NCBI RefSeq assembly: GCF_000285595.1
Contig: NZ_HE611065.1
Location: 17,034-71,677, forward strand
Reading direction: 5' to 3'
DNA: 54,644 nucleotides
Source of the DNA: Kurthia senegalensis
Lineage (GTDB): Bacteria > Bacillota > Bacilli > Bacillales_A > Planococcaceae
Part shown: positions 33,881 to 44,673 of the stretch, in pieces
Numbering within the stretch: position 1 is the first letter of the stretch
How the letters are laid out: the number at the start of each line of letters is the position of its first letter
Translations under genes and position numbers: made by a program
Notes under the pieces: model-generated
Told to the model about the DNA's origin: nothing
Seen by the model: the letters and a program-made list of their open reading frames with translations, nothing else
Database searches by the model: none

Positions 33881-35523
33881 CGTTGGACCTCCTTAAGACT
33901 TTCTTGAATACCTTCAAGCTTTTCATAAATGTTCATCCCTGCATACAACGCACCGTCTACACCTACAATGCTATCAAACTTACCCGCAACGTCTAAAATC
34001 GTACGTGCTTGTTTAGAGGACGCAATTTGAGGTAAGACATTTTCAACATCCTCATCTACACCAGAGAATACGACCACTTGTGCATCTGTTGTCTCTAAAA
34101 AGGCTTTTGCAGCTTCCACGTCTGTGAATGGTTCTGTCACTTCCGCAATAACACCTGCCGTCGCAAAAATGCCAGTTACGAAATCCGTACGCGGTTTAAT
34201 TTTCTTTAATTCTCCGTATGCTAAAACAGCCACTTTCACTGGGTTTTCTTTATAATCTTGACGTAATTTTTCAAAAGGTTTCGCTAAACGATTCACATTT
34301 ATAAAATCACCTGCTACTACTTCCTCAGTCGCATCTGCGAAATTGTTCGTGCCAACTAAAACCGATTTACGTGTTTCAACGTCTTTTAAGCGTTTCATCC
34401 AAACTTCATTTACGTCTGATGCAATTTTTTCTCGTGCAGCTGTATAACCACCTGCTGCTTGAATTTCTAAAAAGTATGCCCACGCATTTTTCACTAAATC
34501 ATGCGTTAAAGATTCTATGAAGTAAGAACCACCTGCTGGATCTAATACTTTCGTTACGTGAGACTCTTCTTTAATTACGAGTGCTGCATTACGTGCAATA
34601 CGGATGGACTGATTCGTCGGACCTGTCAGTACATTATGTGGATGGACGGTTACGACATCTGCTCCACCAATTACTGCTGAAAACGCTTCATTCCCAGCAC
34701 GTAATAAATTCACGTATGCGTCTAATTTTGAAAACGTACGCAACGATGTTTCCGTTACGATTTGTACAGGCTTCGGTTGTTCTACCCCGTATGCTTGTGC
34801 AAAAGCTTTCCAAAGAACGCGGAAGGCACGAATTTTTGCAATTTCCATGAAAAACTGTGTATCGATTGCAAAAGATGCGAAAAATCGGTTTTCAAATTGT
34901 GTAAAATCATCGCCGCTAAGTTCAGCAGCTTGTGCTAATGCAATCGCCAATTCTTGTGTCGCATTCGCTCCTGCATAGTGATGCTTTTCAGTATGCGCAT
35001 TGAGTGTACGCACATATTTATATTCAGGTAACATCGTCGGTTGTTCTGAAATGATAAATCCTTCAATTTCTTTATTTTGAATGTAATTAAATACAGTTAA
35101 TATAGTCTCATCGTCTACATACAGTACGACTTTTTGATACTCGTCAATTAATTGTGCTAACTGGTGAAGTGCATGGTCATCCCAATCAAAAGCAACTTTT
35201 CCAACCGTTACGAATTGTGCGCCACGGTCGAAAGCATCATTTGTCTGTGCTACAAATTCTTCAATTGAAGAACCAAAAGCTTGTTGTGCTACCCCAAAGT
35301 CACCATCTGCTTTTAATGCACGTACTGTTGAAACTTGTTCCTCCAATTTTCCATCTAATGCTTCTAATAATTTTTCCTCTGTATATAAAGGCTGTAAAGT
35401 AATCCCTTCAATCGTTTTCGTTAAAAGCGATTCAAACGGTTTCCCCTTTAATTGTTTTACAGCAGCTTCTTGCCATTGATCGTAAGAAGGCTGTTCAAAT
35501 GTTACTTCTTTTAAGTTTGTCAT
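33877..35523 (-). CDS. mutA: Methylmalonyl-CoA mutase small subunit
   Basis: A 548-residue non-catalytic partner of MutB, sharing its TIM-barrel plus cobalamin-like fold. It lacks the DxHxxG cobalamin motif, as expected. Barrel residues [46 protein letters not shown] are conserved. The start is uncertain: an ATG at 35523 lies 18 bases after the only ribosome-like run (GAAGGGGGG), an unusually long gap, and an in-frame TTG exists at 35577. I use the ATG because family members begin near here. It is the first gene of the mutA-mutB-meaB operon. Confidence 0.9.
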   Translation of the reverse strand: MTNLKEVTFEQPSYDQWQEAAVKQLKGKPFESLLTKTIEGITLQPLYTEEKLLEALDGKLEEQVSTVRALKADGDFGVAQQAFGSSIEEFVAQTNDAFDRGAQFVTVGKVAFDWDDHALHQLAQLIDEYQKVVLYVDDETILTVFNYIQNKEIEGFIISEQPTMLPEYKYVRTLNAHTEKHHYAGANATQELAIALAQAAELSGDDFTQFENRFFASFAIDTQFFMEIAKIRAFRVLWKAFAQAYGVEQPKPVQIVTETSLRTFSKLDAYVNLLRAGNEAFSAVIGGADVVTVHPHNVLTGPTNQSIRIARNAALVIKEESHVTKVLDPAGGSYFIESLTHDLVKNAWAYFLEIQAAGGYTAAREKIASDVNEVWMKRLKDVETRKSVLVGTNNFADATEEVVAGDFINVNRLAKPFEKLRQDYKENPVKVAVLAYGELKKIKPRTDFVTGIFATAGVIAEVTEPFTDVEAAKAFLETTDAQVVVFSGVDEDVENVLPQIASSKQARTILDVAGKFDSIVGVDGALYAGMNIYEKLEGIQESLKEVQR

Positions 35524-35770
35524 ACGGTCGCGTAGACGCTTCCCCCCTTCAGTGATTCTAAAACTTATTTTACACAAACTTTTTGACGCTTAAAAGTATA
35601 AAAATTCTAACAACTATGAAAATGTCTACTATTAAAATAACTTTTCATTCAAAACTCATTATATATTCGTTTTTTGTAGAAAAATACGTATTAAATAAGC
35701 GAATAAAAATGTTACCGCTTTCATTTAAAATTTTCAGAAAAATAAAGATTTATCGTATATGTGATTAAAA

Positions 35771-35802
35771 AATAAAAAAACAACGAGGTTACCCTCGTTG
35801 TT
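35771..35802 (-). terminator. Terminator of the GDPD/FapA unit
   Basis: A nine-base perfect stem AACAACGAG/CTCGTTGTT (35779-35787 with 35794-35802) followed on the minus strand by TTTTTTT. It overlaps the final codons of the phosphodiesterase gene. Confidence 0.75.
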
Positions 35803-36499
35803 TTTCGGCCACTCGTTTTGGAAAATCGGTAATCCAGCCGATAATTTCTTGCGGTACTTGCTGCAAATCTTCTTCTGTTCCGAGTACGTTATAATAGCGA
35901 ATTTTTTTATTCGCTTTTTTAAGTTCATCCCAATACATTTGCTTGAAATAGTAATTTTTATTCGCATGAATCACATCAATATGGTCCAAAGTTCCGAGCG
36001 TTTGCCAATCGAATTTCTTCGTCGGAATAAATGCCGTTTCAAGCGTTGGATTGATCCATTTAACGACACGTAAAATTTCATCATGAAACGATGAAATATG
36101 TACAGATGATAACAACTCACATTTTTTCACGACTGATTCAATGGAAGCAACATCGCCAATAAATGATTCTTTTAATTCGATATTTACCGGAATGTTTTCT
36201 TTTACGAGCCATTTTAATAACGTGTCAAAACTAAGTAAATTTACCGCTTTTTGTTTAGGCTGCTTCACTTTTAATTTCCGCACTTGATTAAATGTTAAAT
36301 CCGTTAATAATGCATCTTTTTTCGTTAATCGTTCTACATTTAAATCATGTGTCACAATCGCTACTTTGTCTCTCGTCAATTGCAAATCAAATTCTATTCC
36401 TGTTGCGCCTTCTTTCATCGCATCTTCAAAAGCACGCATTGAATTTTCTGGTGCATTCGTTAAAACACCTCGATGTGCGTAAATCGCTAAGTTAGACAT
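35789..36499 (-). CDS. Glycerophosphodiester phosphodiesterase (GDPD family, YqiK-like)
   Basis: A 236-residue GDPD domain. IYAHRGVLTNAPENSMRAFEDAMKEGATGIEFDLQLTRDKVAIVTHD contains the HRG, the E-x-D metal pair and the second catalytic histidine. NIELKE supplies the next metal glutamate, and the end WITDFPKRV is typical. It hydrolyses deacylated phospholipid head groups to glycerol-3-phosphate and an alcohol. There is no signal peptide, so it acts in the cytoplasm. B. subtilis yqiK is in the same neighbourhood near spo0A. The start overlaps the FapA-like gene by eight bases. Confidence 0.92.
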   Translation of the reverse strand: MSNLAIYAHRGVLTNAPENSMRAFEDAMKEGATGIEFDLQLTRDKVAIVTHDLNVERLTKKDALLTDLTFNQVRKLKVKQPKQKAVNLLSFDTLLKWLVKENIPVNIELKESFIGDVASIESVVKKCELLSSVHISSFHDEILRVVKWINPTLETAFIPTKKFDWQTLGTLDHIDVIHANKNYYFKQMYWDELKKANKKIRYYNVLGTEEDLQQVPQEIIGWITDFPKRVAEKQRG

Positions 36500-38063
36500 T
36501 CAATTCCCCACCTTCAACTTTAAATCGACCACATGTTTGTTTTCGAAGCATCGTTGAATGTTTACCGATTCGAAGAACGGTTCCTGGATACGCTTGTTTC
36601 ATAATTGCAATTTCTTCTTTTCCTACTTGACGAATGCTAAGTAAAATCATCTGAATGCGTTCATCTAAATGTAAGATTCGTTTTTTCAACGTCGATAATT
36701 GTTGCTTCGAATTTTCAAATGCAATACGTTGGTCTTGATTCATTTTATCAGCAAATGGCTCCAATTGTGCAACATATACTTCTTGTTTTTTAAACTCTTT
36801 TTTTAATTCCTCGGACTCTACCGCAATCGCTCTCGCTTCTGCCATTCGTTCACCTTTATCTGGAACGATTACGGACAGCTTCGTCATACGCTCATGAGCA
36901 TTACCAGCGTAAGCTACTTTTATACATTGCGTCACTTCTGCCTCGCCGCCAATCACTTTCCCTTTATGCTCATCTAAATAAATATTTTTCGCATACAATT
37001 TTGAACCCATCGCATAATTACTAACATAAATATCTTCCATCGCTTCAAATGTGACGTCATTCGCATGTTTCGCATAAATATTTTTTCCTGCACGAACAAC
37101 CATTGTGCCATTTCCGAACACACCACCACGAATATTAATATCTCCCGTAAGTGATTCAATAAATTCAGCCCCCGTCACACCTGTTGTCCCTTCAATGGAA
37201 AGATCACCTAGTGCACGAACGCTAAACCCAGGACAAACGGTTCCTTTAATTAAAATAGAGCCTTTAAAATCAATATTGCCGGTCTCTACACCGACGTCTC
37301 CATTAATGGTCAAATGTTGCAACAACTGAATAACTCCATTCGAAGCATCTAATACCCCATTATACTTCGCTCTAAGCACCGTATGACCTGATTCCACCGA
37401 CTCATAAATCGATTTTGGATCGTATTTTAACTTAGCATCCTTTCCTGCCACCGACGAAACAACTTCTCCGAACACATTCAGTCCACTTTCACCTTCTGTA
37501 GCTGGTATTTTTTCTCCGAGCCATTGATCTTTTTCAATTTCACAAATAAAATTCATATCAAAATAATCCGCACGCCCATCTTCCCGAATGACAGGTTTTT
37601 TTATCGGATTTTTAAAATATAAAATTTCCGCATCCTTCCCTTTTTCAGGTTGAATCCCTTCTCCTACAACAATTTTTTTCTCTGTCATAGCATCTTGAAT
37701 CGTCACTTTTTTCAATTCACAACGTAAGCCCATTTGGTTCGCAATGACGGAAATTTGACGATTTAGTTGTTCTTCATTTTGAATTAAATCGTCCTGTTCA
37801 TCATTAATTTGCAACGATGCTAACATCCCGTCTTTGGATACACTTAACACGAGCACTGGTAACCAAATACCAATTTCTACATGCTGACTGTTTTCTCGTT
37901 CAAGCGCTGCACGTAACGCTTGAAAACTCGTTAATTTAATTCGATTTTTTTGTTTAATAATCTCATCAAAATCTTTTAATGAAAATCCTTCTTTATATAC
38001 GTCTAGGAACACTTTATCATTTTCTTCATATAGCTTAAAATACTCGTTATTGTATATCTCCAT
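36492..38063 (-). CDS. FapA-family protein (DUF342)
   Basis: About 523 residues. The central part is a run of right-handed beta-helix-like repeats with IxG/DxxG spacing (DFKGSILIKGTVCPGFSVRALGDLSIEGTTGVTGAEFIES and following), the DUF342 core. The C-terminal 150 residues are a coiled coil (ESEELKKEFKKQEVYVAQLEPFADKMNQ). In Vibrio, FapA is a flagellar assembly factor; in Bacillales the role is unclear to me. The ATG at 38063 follows GAGGGGG by nine bases. It overlaps the phosphodiesterase gene by eight bases, forming a two-gene operon directly downstream of spo0A. No such gene sits there in B. subtilis, as far as I recall. Confidence 0.85.
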   Translation of the reverse strand: MEIYNNEYFKLYEENDKVFLDVYKEGFSLKDFDEIIKQKNRIKLTSFQALRAALERENSQHVEIGIWLPVLVLSVSKDGMLASLQINDEQDDLIQNEEQLNRQISVIANQMGLRCELKKVTIQDAMTEKKIVVGEGIQPEKGKDAEILYFKNPIKKPVIREDGRADYFDMNFICEIEKDQWLGEKIPATEGESGLNVFGEVVSSVAGKDAKLKYDPKSIYESVESGHTVLRAKYNGVLDASNGVIQLLQHLTINGDVGVETGNIDFKGSILIKGTVCPGFSVRALGDLSIEGTTGVTGAEFIESLTGDINIRGGVFGNGTMVVRAGKNIYAKHANDVTFEAMEDIYVSNYAMGSKLYAKNIYLDEHKGKVIGGEAEVTQCIKVAYAGNAHERMTKLSVIVPDKGERMAEARAIAVESEELKKEFKKQEVYVAQLEPFADKMNQDQRIAFENSKQQLSTLKKRILHLDERIQMILLSIRQVGKEEIAIMKQAYPGTVLRIGKHSTMLRKQTCGRFKVEGGELNV

Positions 38064-38434
38064 TGTAAGTTTCCCCCTCACAATTTTTTATCTACTTAAA
38101 TCCTATGTACTACACATTAATTTTTTACATTTCTATTTAGTTTTTCCTATATATAATTTTATACTACATATGTATATTTTCACACCAAAAATATACATAT
38201 GTTTTCAATTTTCCCATTTCTATTTTATTTTTATAAGCCTTATTCATTATATCGGCATTTCTCCTATTAGTTTTCAATACATTTGAAAATGATAGAACTT
38301 AATATATTAAGAAAGTAAATGCTTACTTTTTAAAATAAAAAAGCTTCTTTTCATCCGTTTACTTAACGCATAAAAAGAAACTTATTTAGTGATTTGCACA
38401 AGATTCACTAATTATTTTATAAAATAAGCTGACA
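38064..38434. other. Intergenic region, 371 bases, AT-rich
   Basis: No supported gene. It contains the spo0A terminator at 38335-38383 and a small hairpin AAGTAA-ATGC-TTACTT at 38313-38328. The rest is a very AT-rich leader, presumably with the promoter of the FapA/GDPD operon. I could not pick a clear -35/-10 pair. Confidence 0.4.
38335..38383 (-). terminator. Probable terminator of spo0A
   Basis: Stem of about 10 pairs between 38341-38351 and 38372-38383 with a 20-base loop, followed on the minus strand by a TTTTTTATTTT tail. It lies about 50 bases after the spo0A stop. Confidence 0.6.
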
Positions 38435-39244
38435 CTAACTCATCATCTCGACACGTAATTTATCTGCCACCATGGCAATAAATTCCGAATTTGTTGGTTT
38501 TTGTTTCATATGATGTGAAGAATAGCCGAATAAATCGGCAATCGATTCATAATTACCACGATTCCAAGCAAGCTCAATCGCATGGCGGATTGCACGTTCC
38601 ACACGCGATGGCGTCGTTTCAAACTTTTTAGCAATTTCAGGGTACAACACTTTCGTTACACTACTTAGTAAATCCACATCCAAATATACCATTTGAATTG
38701 CTTCACGTAAGTATCCATAACCTTTAATATGTGCTGGCACACCAATTTCTTTTACTAAGTTCGTAACTTGCAAATCTAAATGTTTATGATCTAAATCTGC
38801 TGGTTGCATTCCTTGTAAAATCCCTGATCCTTGAACGACTTTCGTTTGTTGAATAGCAGGACGAATATACTGTTGACCGCATTGAACAATTTTCGCTTCT
38901 AAACGAGCCATTTCAAAAGGTTTAAGCATAAAGTATGATGCTCCTAAGTCACCTGCTTGCTTCATCACGTCTTCTTGACCAAATGCTGTTAACATAATGA
39001 CCTTAACTTTTTTGTACGCTTCATTACTATGGATTTCTTCTAATACAGCTAATCCATCTAAGTGCGGCATAATGACATCTAACACTAAGATGTCAGGTAC
39101 TTGTTGTTGTAGCATTTCTAGACATTGTCTACCATTTGATACCGTTTGAATAACCTCAATTTGAGGATTTTTTGATAAATGGTTTTCAAGTGCCCTCACT
39201 AATTCTTTATTATCATCAGCAATTGCAACCTTTATCGTACTCAT
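38435..39244 (-). CDS. spo0A: Stage 0 sporulation response regulator Spo0A
   Basis: Master phospho-regulator of stationary phase. 269 residues. Receiver: acid pocket D10 and D11, phosphorylated D56 ([13 protein letters not shown]), T86 (MLTAFGQ) and K108 (MLKPF). The linker ends near residue 150. The effector domain is almost identical to that of B. subtilis: [37 protein letters not shown] and [15 protein letters not shown]. The ATG at 39244 with GGGGGA before it is correct; an in-frame extension to 39304 has no ribosome site. spoIVB, normally next upstream, is absent, and so is the spoIIIA operon. Spo0A probably controls biofilm, transition-state or lipid genes here rather than sporulation. 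Confidence 0.97.
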   Translation of the reverse strand: MSTIKVAIADDNKELVRALENHLSKNPQIEVIQTVSNGRQCLEMLQQQVPDILVLDVIMPHLDGLAVLEEIHSNEAYKKVKVIMLTAFGQEDVMKQAGDLGASYFMLKPFEMARLEAKIVQCGQQYIRPAIQQTKVVQGSGILQGMQPADLDHKHLDLQVTNLVKEIGVPAHIKGYGYLREAIQMVYLDVDLLSSVTKVLYPEIAKKFETTPSRVERAIRHAIELAWNRGNYESIADLFGYSSHHMKQKPTNSEFIAMVADKLRVEMMS

Positions 39245-39411
39245 TATATAATCCCCCAGTGCCGCTAAATTTACTGTGCTTGCATCTCGGTCTAATTGTA
39301 ACAAAGATTCGATAATATGAACATCCTATTTCTTACCATTCTTAAAAAGCGTATAACTTTTTTATGTAAAAAGGAATTCCCCTTAAAGCATATTTAGTGT
39401 TTTTTTACTTA

Positions 39412-39447
39412 TAAATAAAAAAAAGTTACAAAATTAATATGTAACTT
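39412..39447 (-). terminator. Terminator of recN
   Basis: An eight-base stem AAGTTACA/TGTAACTT (39423-39430 with 39440-39447) followed on the minus strand by eight T. It separates recN from spo0A. Confidence 0.75.
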
Positions 39448-39475
39448 CTCAAAAAACATATATTGAACTATATTT

Positions 39476-41168
39476 TTAAAATGTTTTCTTTCGCTCATCT
39501 GCTATTTCAACGAGTTCTTTCGCATGTAAAAAATGTTTTTTCTGTAATTTCAGGACCAGACATCATGCGACTAAGCTCGTCAATACGTGCGTTGCCTGTA
39601 ATCTCTTGAAGAGACGTAAATGTTCGTTGTCCTTGTTCTTCTTTTTGAATATGATAATGGTGATCTGCCATCGCAGCAACTTGTGGTAAATGTGAAATAC
39701 ATAGCACTTGTGAATGGACAGAAATCGCCGCAATTTTGTCCGCAATCGCCTGTGCAACGCGTCCACTTACGCCTGTATCTACTTCATCAAAAATAATAGA
39801 TGTAATGCCCATTGTCGTTGAAAACATCGTCTTTAATGCTAACATGACGCGTGACATCTCACCACCAGATGCAATTTTCGTTAACGGTTTCGGTGGTTCC
39901 CCCACATTCGTTGAAATGTAGAAGACAATTGAATCCGCTCCGTTCTCATCAAAGCTACCTGCTGGAAGCTTTTCAAAATGAACGACAAATTGCGCTTTTT
40001 CCATATACAATTCTTTTAATTGCACCATAATGGCGGTAGATAATTTATCTGCTACATCTTTTCGAATTTCAGTTAAGCGTGAGGTTTGCTTCACGAGCTG
40101 TCGTTCTAAATCAACGAGTTGCTGTTCTTGCTGCTGCATATTCTCATCATGATTTAAAAGTTGTTGTAATTCGCTATCAATCTTATCACGATAATCTAAT
40201 ATTTCTTGAATAGACGTACCGTACTTACGTTTCATATTTTGAATCAATTGTAAACGTTGTTCCACTTCATTCAAACGTTCGGGATCAAATTCCAAATCAT
40301 CTAAAATATTTTTAATGCCAAATCCTGCTTCTTGTAGCATGTAAAAAGCATTAGAAACGGTCTCAGCATATTCTTTAAATGCCTCGTCTACATCAATAAT
40401 ATGTTGTAATGAGGTCATCGCTTGTCCGATATAGTCTAATCCGTTCCCTTCTCGGATAATTGCTTCATGAGCTGAACTAGCACCTTCAAAAATTTTATTG
40501 AAATTCATTAATCGTAAACGTTCTTCTGTTAGTTCATCTTCTTCTGTCGCTCTCAATTGGCAGGCATTAATTTCTTCGAGTTGAAATTGATACAAATCAA
40601 TACGCTGTGCAATTTGTTGTTCCCCTACTGCAAATGCAGCAATTTCTCTTTTCAATTGACGAAATTGTACATATTTCTCATGATAACGGCGCATTTCGAT
40701 AGACAGTTTTTCTCCAGCAAATTGATCTAATAAATGAATATGAGATTTATCATCCATTAATTCTTGAGACTCATGTTGCCCATGAATATCAATAAGCAAC
40801 GCACCAATTTCACGCATTTGAGATAATGTCATTAATTTTCCATTCACACGGCAAACACTTTTACCACTATCATTCAAATCTCTTTTTAAAATAATCGTAC
40901 CTTCTTCAACATCTATGCCGAGATCCTCACATTTAGCAAATACAGGATGCCCTTCCGGAACCGTATATAAACCTTCTAACTCCGCTTTTTTAGCTCCGTG
41001 ACGAATGAATTCTTGCGAACCACGTCCACCAGCTAATAGCTGCACAGCATCAATTATGATGGATTTACCTGCCCCTGTCTCACCTGTTAAAACGGTTAAA
41101 CCATTTTGAAATGCGACAGTAAGGGATTCAATAATTGCAAAATTACGTATCGATAATTCCTTTAACAA
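39476..41168 (-). CDS. recN: DNA repair protein RecN; C-terminal frame broken in an A/T run
   Basis: SMC-like ATPase acting in double-strand-break repair. The Walker A GETGAGKSIIID is at 29-40 and the coiled-coil arms span about 150-370. The signature IASGGEMSRVMLALK and Walker B SIIFDEVDTGVSG follow, so both ATPase halves are intact. As sequenced, the frame ends at 39507 with KTFFTCERTR. Removing one base from the run near 39528-39533 restores FLHAKELVEIADERKKTF, ending at 39476, the normal RecN tail (about 563 residues). Given the clean rest of the gene, the shift is probably an assembly error. It lies downstream of argR, as in B. subtilis. Confidence 0.93.
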
Positions 41169-41189
41169 CCCGATTCACCTCAGTCTCTA

Positions 41190-41639
41190 TTACAACATTT
41201 TTATTAAACGATCTTTCAGTTCATCGCGGTCTTGTTCTTCGCGACATAAAATTAAAATCGTATCATCACCGCAAATCGTTCCTAATATTTCTGTCCACTC
41301 TAAGTGGTCTAATAAAGAACCGATTGCATTCGCATTACCTGGTAAAGTTTTCATTACTAAAAAGTGACTTGCACCGTCAATTGATACGAATGAATCCGCT
41401 AATGCTCTATGCAGTTTTTGTAATGGATTAAAACGTTGGTCTGCTGGCAAGCTGTATTTGTAACGACCATCTTGCAATGGAACTTTAATTAAATGCAATT
41501 CTTTAATATCACGAGAAATCGTTGCTTGTGTAACGTTAAAACCTGCTTCTTTTAATAAATCTACTAATTCATCTTGTGTTTCAATATCTTTGTTTGCTAT
41601 TAAATCGCGAATGCGAATATGTCTTTGACTTTTATTCAA
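41190..41639 (-). CDS. argR: Arginine repressor ArgR/AhrC
   Basis: A 149-residue arginine-dependent regulator. The N-terminal winged-helix part ([48 protein letters not shown]) contains the SR motif in the recognition helix. The C-terminal domain ends with [30 protein letters not shown], whose GDD segment binds arginine and forms hexamers. It represses arginine synthesis and activates breakdown. The start is a TTG at 41639 with AGGTGA about eight bases before it. It sits between tlyA and recN, as in B. subtilis ahrC. Confidence 0.95.
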   Translation of the reverse strand: MNKSQRHIRIRDLIANKDIETQDELVDLLKEAGFNVTQATISRDIKELHLIKVPLQDGRYKYSLPADQRFNPLQKLHRALADSFVSIDGASHFLVMKTLPGNANAIGSLLDHLEWTEILGTICGDDTILILCREEQDRDELKDRLIKML

Positions 41640-41710
41640 GTTCTTTCACCTCTATGCATAATTATGCTTTCTATTTTTAAAGTACCATCATTTTCAGAAA
41701 TTAACAAGAA

Positions 41711-41744
41711 AAAACACGGGCCTTGTAACAAGGCATCCCGTGTT
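41711..41744 (-). terminator. Terminator of the dxs-tlyA unit
   Basis: Stem AACACGGG/CCCGTGTT (41713-41720 with 41737-41744) with an inner hairpin CCTTG/CAAGG, followed on the minus strand by T-rich sequence. It overlaps the tlyA stop codon. Confidence 0.8.
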
Positions 41745-42564
41745 ATTTTAATTGGTTATGGGCTTCTTGAACGATCGCTTTTAAGTCAATTTCTTTTGAC
41801 GGTTCTTCATCTGGTAATGGATTGTGTAAGTGATATAAAAATTCAATATTTCCTTCTCCACCAGTAATTGGTGAATACGACGCTTGTTTTAATACAAAAC
41901 CTATTTCCATCGCAAATGCAGCAATTTTTTCAAGTACTTCAAGATGCACTTTTGCATCTCGAACGACACCTTTTTTCCCAACTTTTTCTTTTCCAGCTTC
42001 AAATTGTGGTTTAACGAGTGCAATCACATCTCCGCCTGGAACGAGTAACGTTTTAAGAACAGGTAAAATTAATTCTAAAGAAATGAAGGATACGTCGATT
42101 GTAGCAAATTCTGGTAGCCCTTCTTCTAAATCTGGTGCTGTTACGTAACGGAAATTTGTTTTCTCCATTACCGTCACTCGTTCATCTGAACGAAGTTTCC
42201 ACGCAAGTTGATTAGAACCTACATCGAGTGCGTAACAATGTTTTGCACCGTTTTGCAGAGCGCAGTCTGTAAAACCACCTGTTGAAGAACCAATATCTAG
42301 CATTAATTTGCCTTCTACGGATACGTCAAAGTTTTTAAGTGCTTTTTCTAATTTCAATCCCCCACGACTAACGTAAGGAATTTGCTGTCCTTTAATACGT
42401 AACTCGACATCACGTAATAATTTCTCACCTGGTTTATCGACACGTACGTCGTTCGCAAACACAATGCCTGCCATAATCGTACGTTTTGCACGCTCACGTG
42501 TTTCACATAAACCGGATTGGACGAGTAACACGTCTGCGCGTTCTTTTGATACTTTTTCTGTCAT
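41743..42564 (-). CDS. tlyA: TlyA-family rRNA methyltransferase (YqxC)
   Basis: A 273-residue protein. The N-terminal S4 RNA-binding domain covers about residues 5-65 (ERADVLLVQSGLCETRERAKRTIMAG). The FtsJ/RrmJ-type methyltransferase domain has MLDIGSSTGGFTDCALQNGAKHCYALDVGSNQL as the SAM-binding loop and the K-D-K-E-like segments later (IALVKPQFEAGKEKVGKKGVVRDAKVH). TlyA in Mycobacterium 2'-O-methylates 16S and 23S rRNA; the Bacillus YqxC orthologue is assumed to do something similar. Its start overlaps the dxs stop by one base (TAATG), so translation is coupled. Confidence 0.92.
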   Translation of the reverse strand: MTEKVSKERADVLLVQSGLCETRERAKRTIMAGIVFANDVRVDKPGEKLLRDVELRIKGQQIPYVSRGGLKLEKALKNFDVSVEGKLMLDIGSSTGGFTDCALQNGAKHCYALDVGSNQLAWKLRSDERVTVMEKTNFRYVTAPDLEEGLPEFATIDVSFISLELILPVLKTLLVPGGDVIALVKPQFEAGKEKVGKKGVVRDAKVHLEVLEKIAAFAMEIGFVLKQASYSPITGGEGNIEFLYHLHNPLPDEEPSKEIDLKAIVQEAHNQLK

Positions 42565-44474
42565 TATGATTTTAGACCCGCTTGCTGTTTATTATTTTCA
42601 ACTAAAGTCGTAACATCTTCTACAACTTGTTCAGTCGTCATATGAATATCTCTTAACAGTAAATCAACACTGCCGTGTTCAATGAATTCATCTGGAATAC
42701 CCATACGTTTCACATGTGCTGTTGAATAGCCATGATCATTCGCAAATTCAAGAACCGCACTACCAAATCCACCTTGTAAAACAGCTTCTTCAATCGTTAA
42801 AATAGGTTTTCCTGATTTAAAAATTGCATGAAGCATATTTTCATCTAATGGTTTAATAAATCGTGCATTTACAATTTCTGTTTGAATGCCATTTTGAGCT
42901 AATTTCTCAGCAGCTTGTTCTGCCATTGGAATCGTCGTTCCGAACGTTAAAATCGTCGCATCTGAGCCTTCGCGAAGAGCTTCCCACGTACCAATTTCAA
43001 TCGTATGAAGCGTTTCATCCATCGGTACACCTAATCCATTTCCTCTCGGATAACGCATCGCAATTGGACCGTTTTCGTAGCTAAGTGCCGTTTTCACCAT
43101 ATGTTGCCCTTCATTCTCATCTTTTGGCATCATAATCGTCATGTTTGGCATAGAACGTAGAAAGGCAATATCAAATACACCTTGGTGCGTTTCACCATCT
43201 GCTCCGACTAAACCTGCACGGTCAATACCGACAAATACATTTAAATTTTGACGACTAATATCGTGTAACATTTGATCGTATGCACGTTGTAAGAAAGTCG
43301 AATAAATAGATAAGAATGGTTTGCAACCATCTGCAGCCATCCCTGCAGCCATCGTTGTTGCATGCTGTTCAGCAATACCGACATCGAAGAAACGCTCAGG
43401 AAACTCCTCTGCAAAACCCGTTAATTTAGAACCGACTGGCATCGCTGGTGTAATCGTCACGACTTTCTCGTCTTCACGAGCAATTTTCGTCACGGTATCA
43501 GCAACTAATTTAGACCAACCTGGTGCTTGGTTTTTCGATTTAGGAAACTCACCTGTCTCCATTTTATAAGGGCCTGTTCCGTGCCAAGTACCGACAGTAT
43601 CCGTTTCAGCAGGTGTATATCCTTTTCCTTTTTTCGTTAATACGTGAATGATGACTGGGCCATCTGTATTTTTTGCAGTAGCGAGTGTTTTTTCTAAGAC
43701 GTCTAAGTCATGCCCATCAATCGGTCCAAAATACGTGAAGCCCATTTCTTCAAAGAACATACCTGACATAACTAAATATTTTAAGCTGTCTTTCACACGT
43801 TCAGCAGCACCTGCAATTTTCCCGCCGATAGCAGGGATTTTTTTCAAGAAGCTTTCAACATCGTCTTTCGCTTTATGATACGGAGGAGCTGTACGTAAAC
43901 GGCCTAAAATATTATGAATGGCACCTACATTTGGTGCGATTGACATTTCATTATCGTTTAAAATAACGATCATATTCGTTTTCTCATGCCCGATATGATT
44001 CAATGCTTCCATCGCCATACCACCTGTTAAAGCACCATCCCCAATAACAGGAATAACATAATTATTTTTCTTTTGTACGTCACGTGCAGCAGCCATTCCC
44101 ATAGCTGCTGACAGTGATGTTGAACTATGACCTGTTTCCCACACATCATGTTCAGATTCAATTCTTTTCGGAAATCCACATAAACCTTTATACTGACGCA
44201 ACGTATCAAATTGAGAAGCTCGTCCTGTTAAAATTTTATGCACATACGCTTGGTGACCTACATCAAATAATAGTTTGTCTTCTGGGCTATTAAATGCGCG
44301 ATGTAGAGCAATCGTTAATTCCACAACTCCTAAGTTCGGTCCAATATGACCACCCGTAATAGAACATTTCTCAATTAAAAACGTACGAATTTCTTCACTT
44401 AATTGTTCCAATTCTTTTTTGTTGAGTTGCTTTAAAAAGGATGGACTAGATATGTTGTTTAAATCCACCGCCAT
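42564..44474 (-). CDS. dxs: 1-deoxy-D-xylulose-5-phosphate synthase
   Basis: First enzyme of the MEP isoprenoid pathway, joining pyruvate and glyceraldehyde-3-phosphate with thiamine diphosphate. Length of about 636 residues is normal. The ThDP motif [31 protein letters not shown] and the transketolase-type GHQAYVHKI and [15 protein letters not shown] segments are all present, as is the [18 protein letters not shown] loop. The ATG at 44474 is preferred to a GTG one codon earlier. It heads a unit with tlyA. ispA lies 200 bases upstream with a gap that may contain its own promoter. Confidence 0.96.
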   Translation of the reverse strand: MAVDLNNISSPSFLKQLNKKELEQLSEEIRTFLIEKCSITGGHIGPNLGVVELTIALHRAFNSPEDKLLFDVGHQAYVHKILTGRASQFDTLRQYKGLCGFPKRIESEHDVWETGHSSTSLSAAMGMAAARDVQKKNNYVIPVIGDGALTGGMAMEALNHIGHEKTNMIVILNDNEMSIAPNVGAIHNILGRLRTAPPYHKAKDDVESFLKKIPAIGGKIAGAAERVKDSLKYLVMSGMFFEEMGFTYFGPIDGHDLDVLEKTLATAKNTDGPVIIHVLTKKGKGYTPAETDTVGTWHGTGPYKMETGEFPKSKNQAPGWSKLVADTVTKIAREDEKVVTITPAMPVGSKLTGFAEEFPERFFDVGIAEQHATTMAAGMAADGCKPFLSIYSTFLQRAYDQMLHDISRQNLNVFVGIDRAGLVGADGETHQGVFDIAFLRSMPNMTIMMPKDENEGQHMVKTALSYENGPIAMRYPRGNGLGVPMDETLHTIEIGTWEALREGSDATILTFGTTIPMAEQAAEKLAQNGIQTEIVNARFIKPLDENMLHAIFKSGKPILTIEEAVLQGGFGSAVLEFANDHGYSTAHVKRMGIPDEFIEHGSVDLLLRDIHMTTEQVVEDVTTLVENNKQQAGLKS

Positions 44475-44673
44475 CACACACCTTTATATAATAATAATTT
44501 CTGTCAATTATTTCTGATTCACATCTACTTAAAATGAGTTAATGCTTGTCTTTACCCTTCGAAAGTGGAAAATATACATTTCGATATTGAAATAAATCCA
44601 AATGAACGTAGCAATTAACAGTTAGCTAGTTTACATTATACCAATCATTAAACGAGACACAAACGAAAAACAA

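Noticed and set aside
39245-39304. 20-residue N-terminal extension of Spo0A
   Set aside because: No ribosome site precedes it, while GGGGGA precedes the ATG at 39244, which gives the exact family N-terminus.
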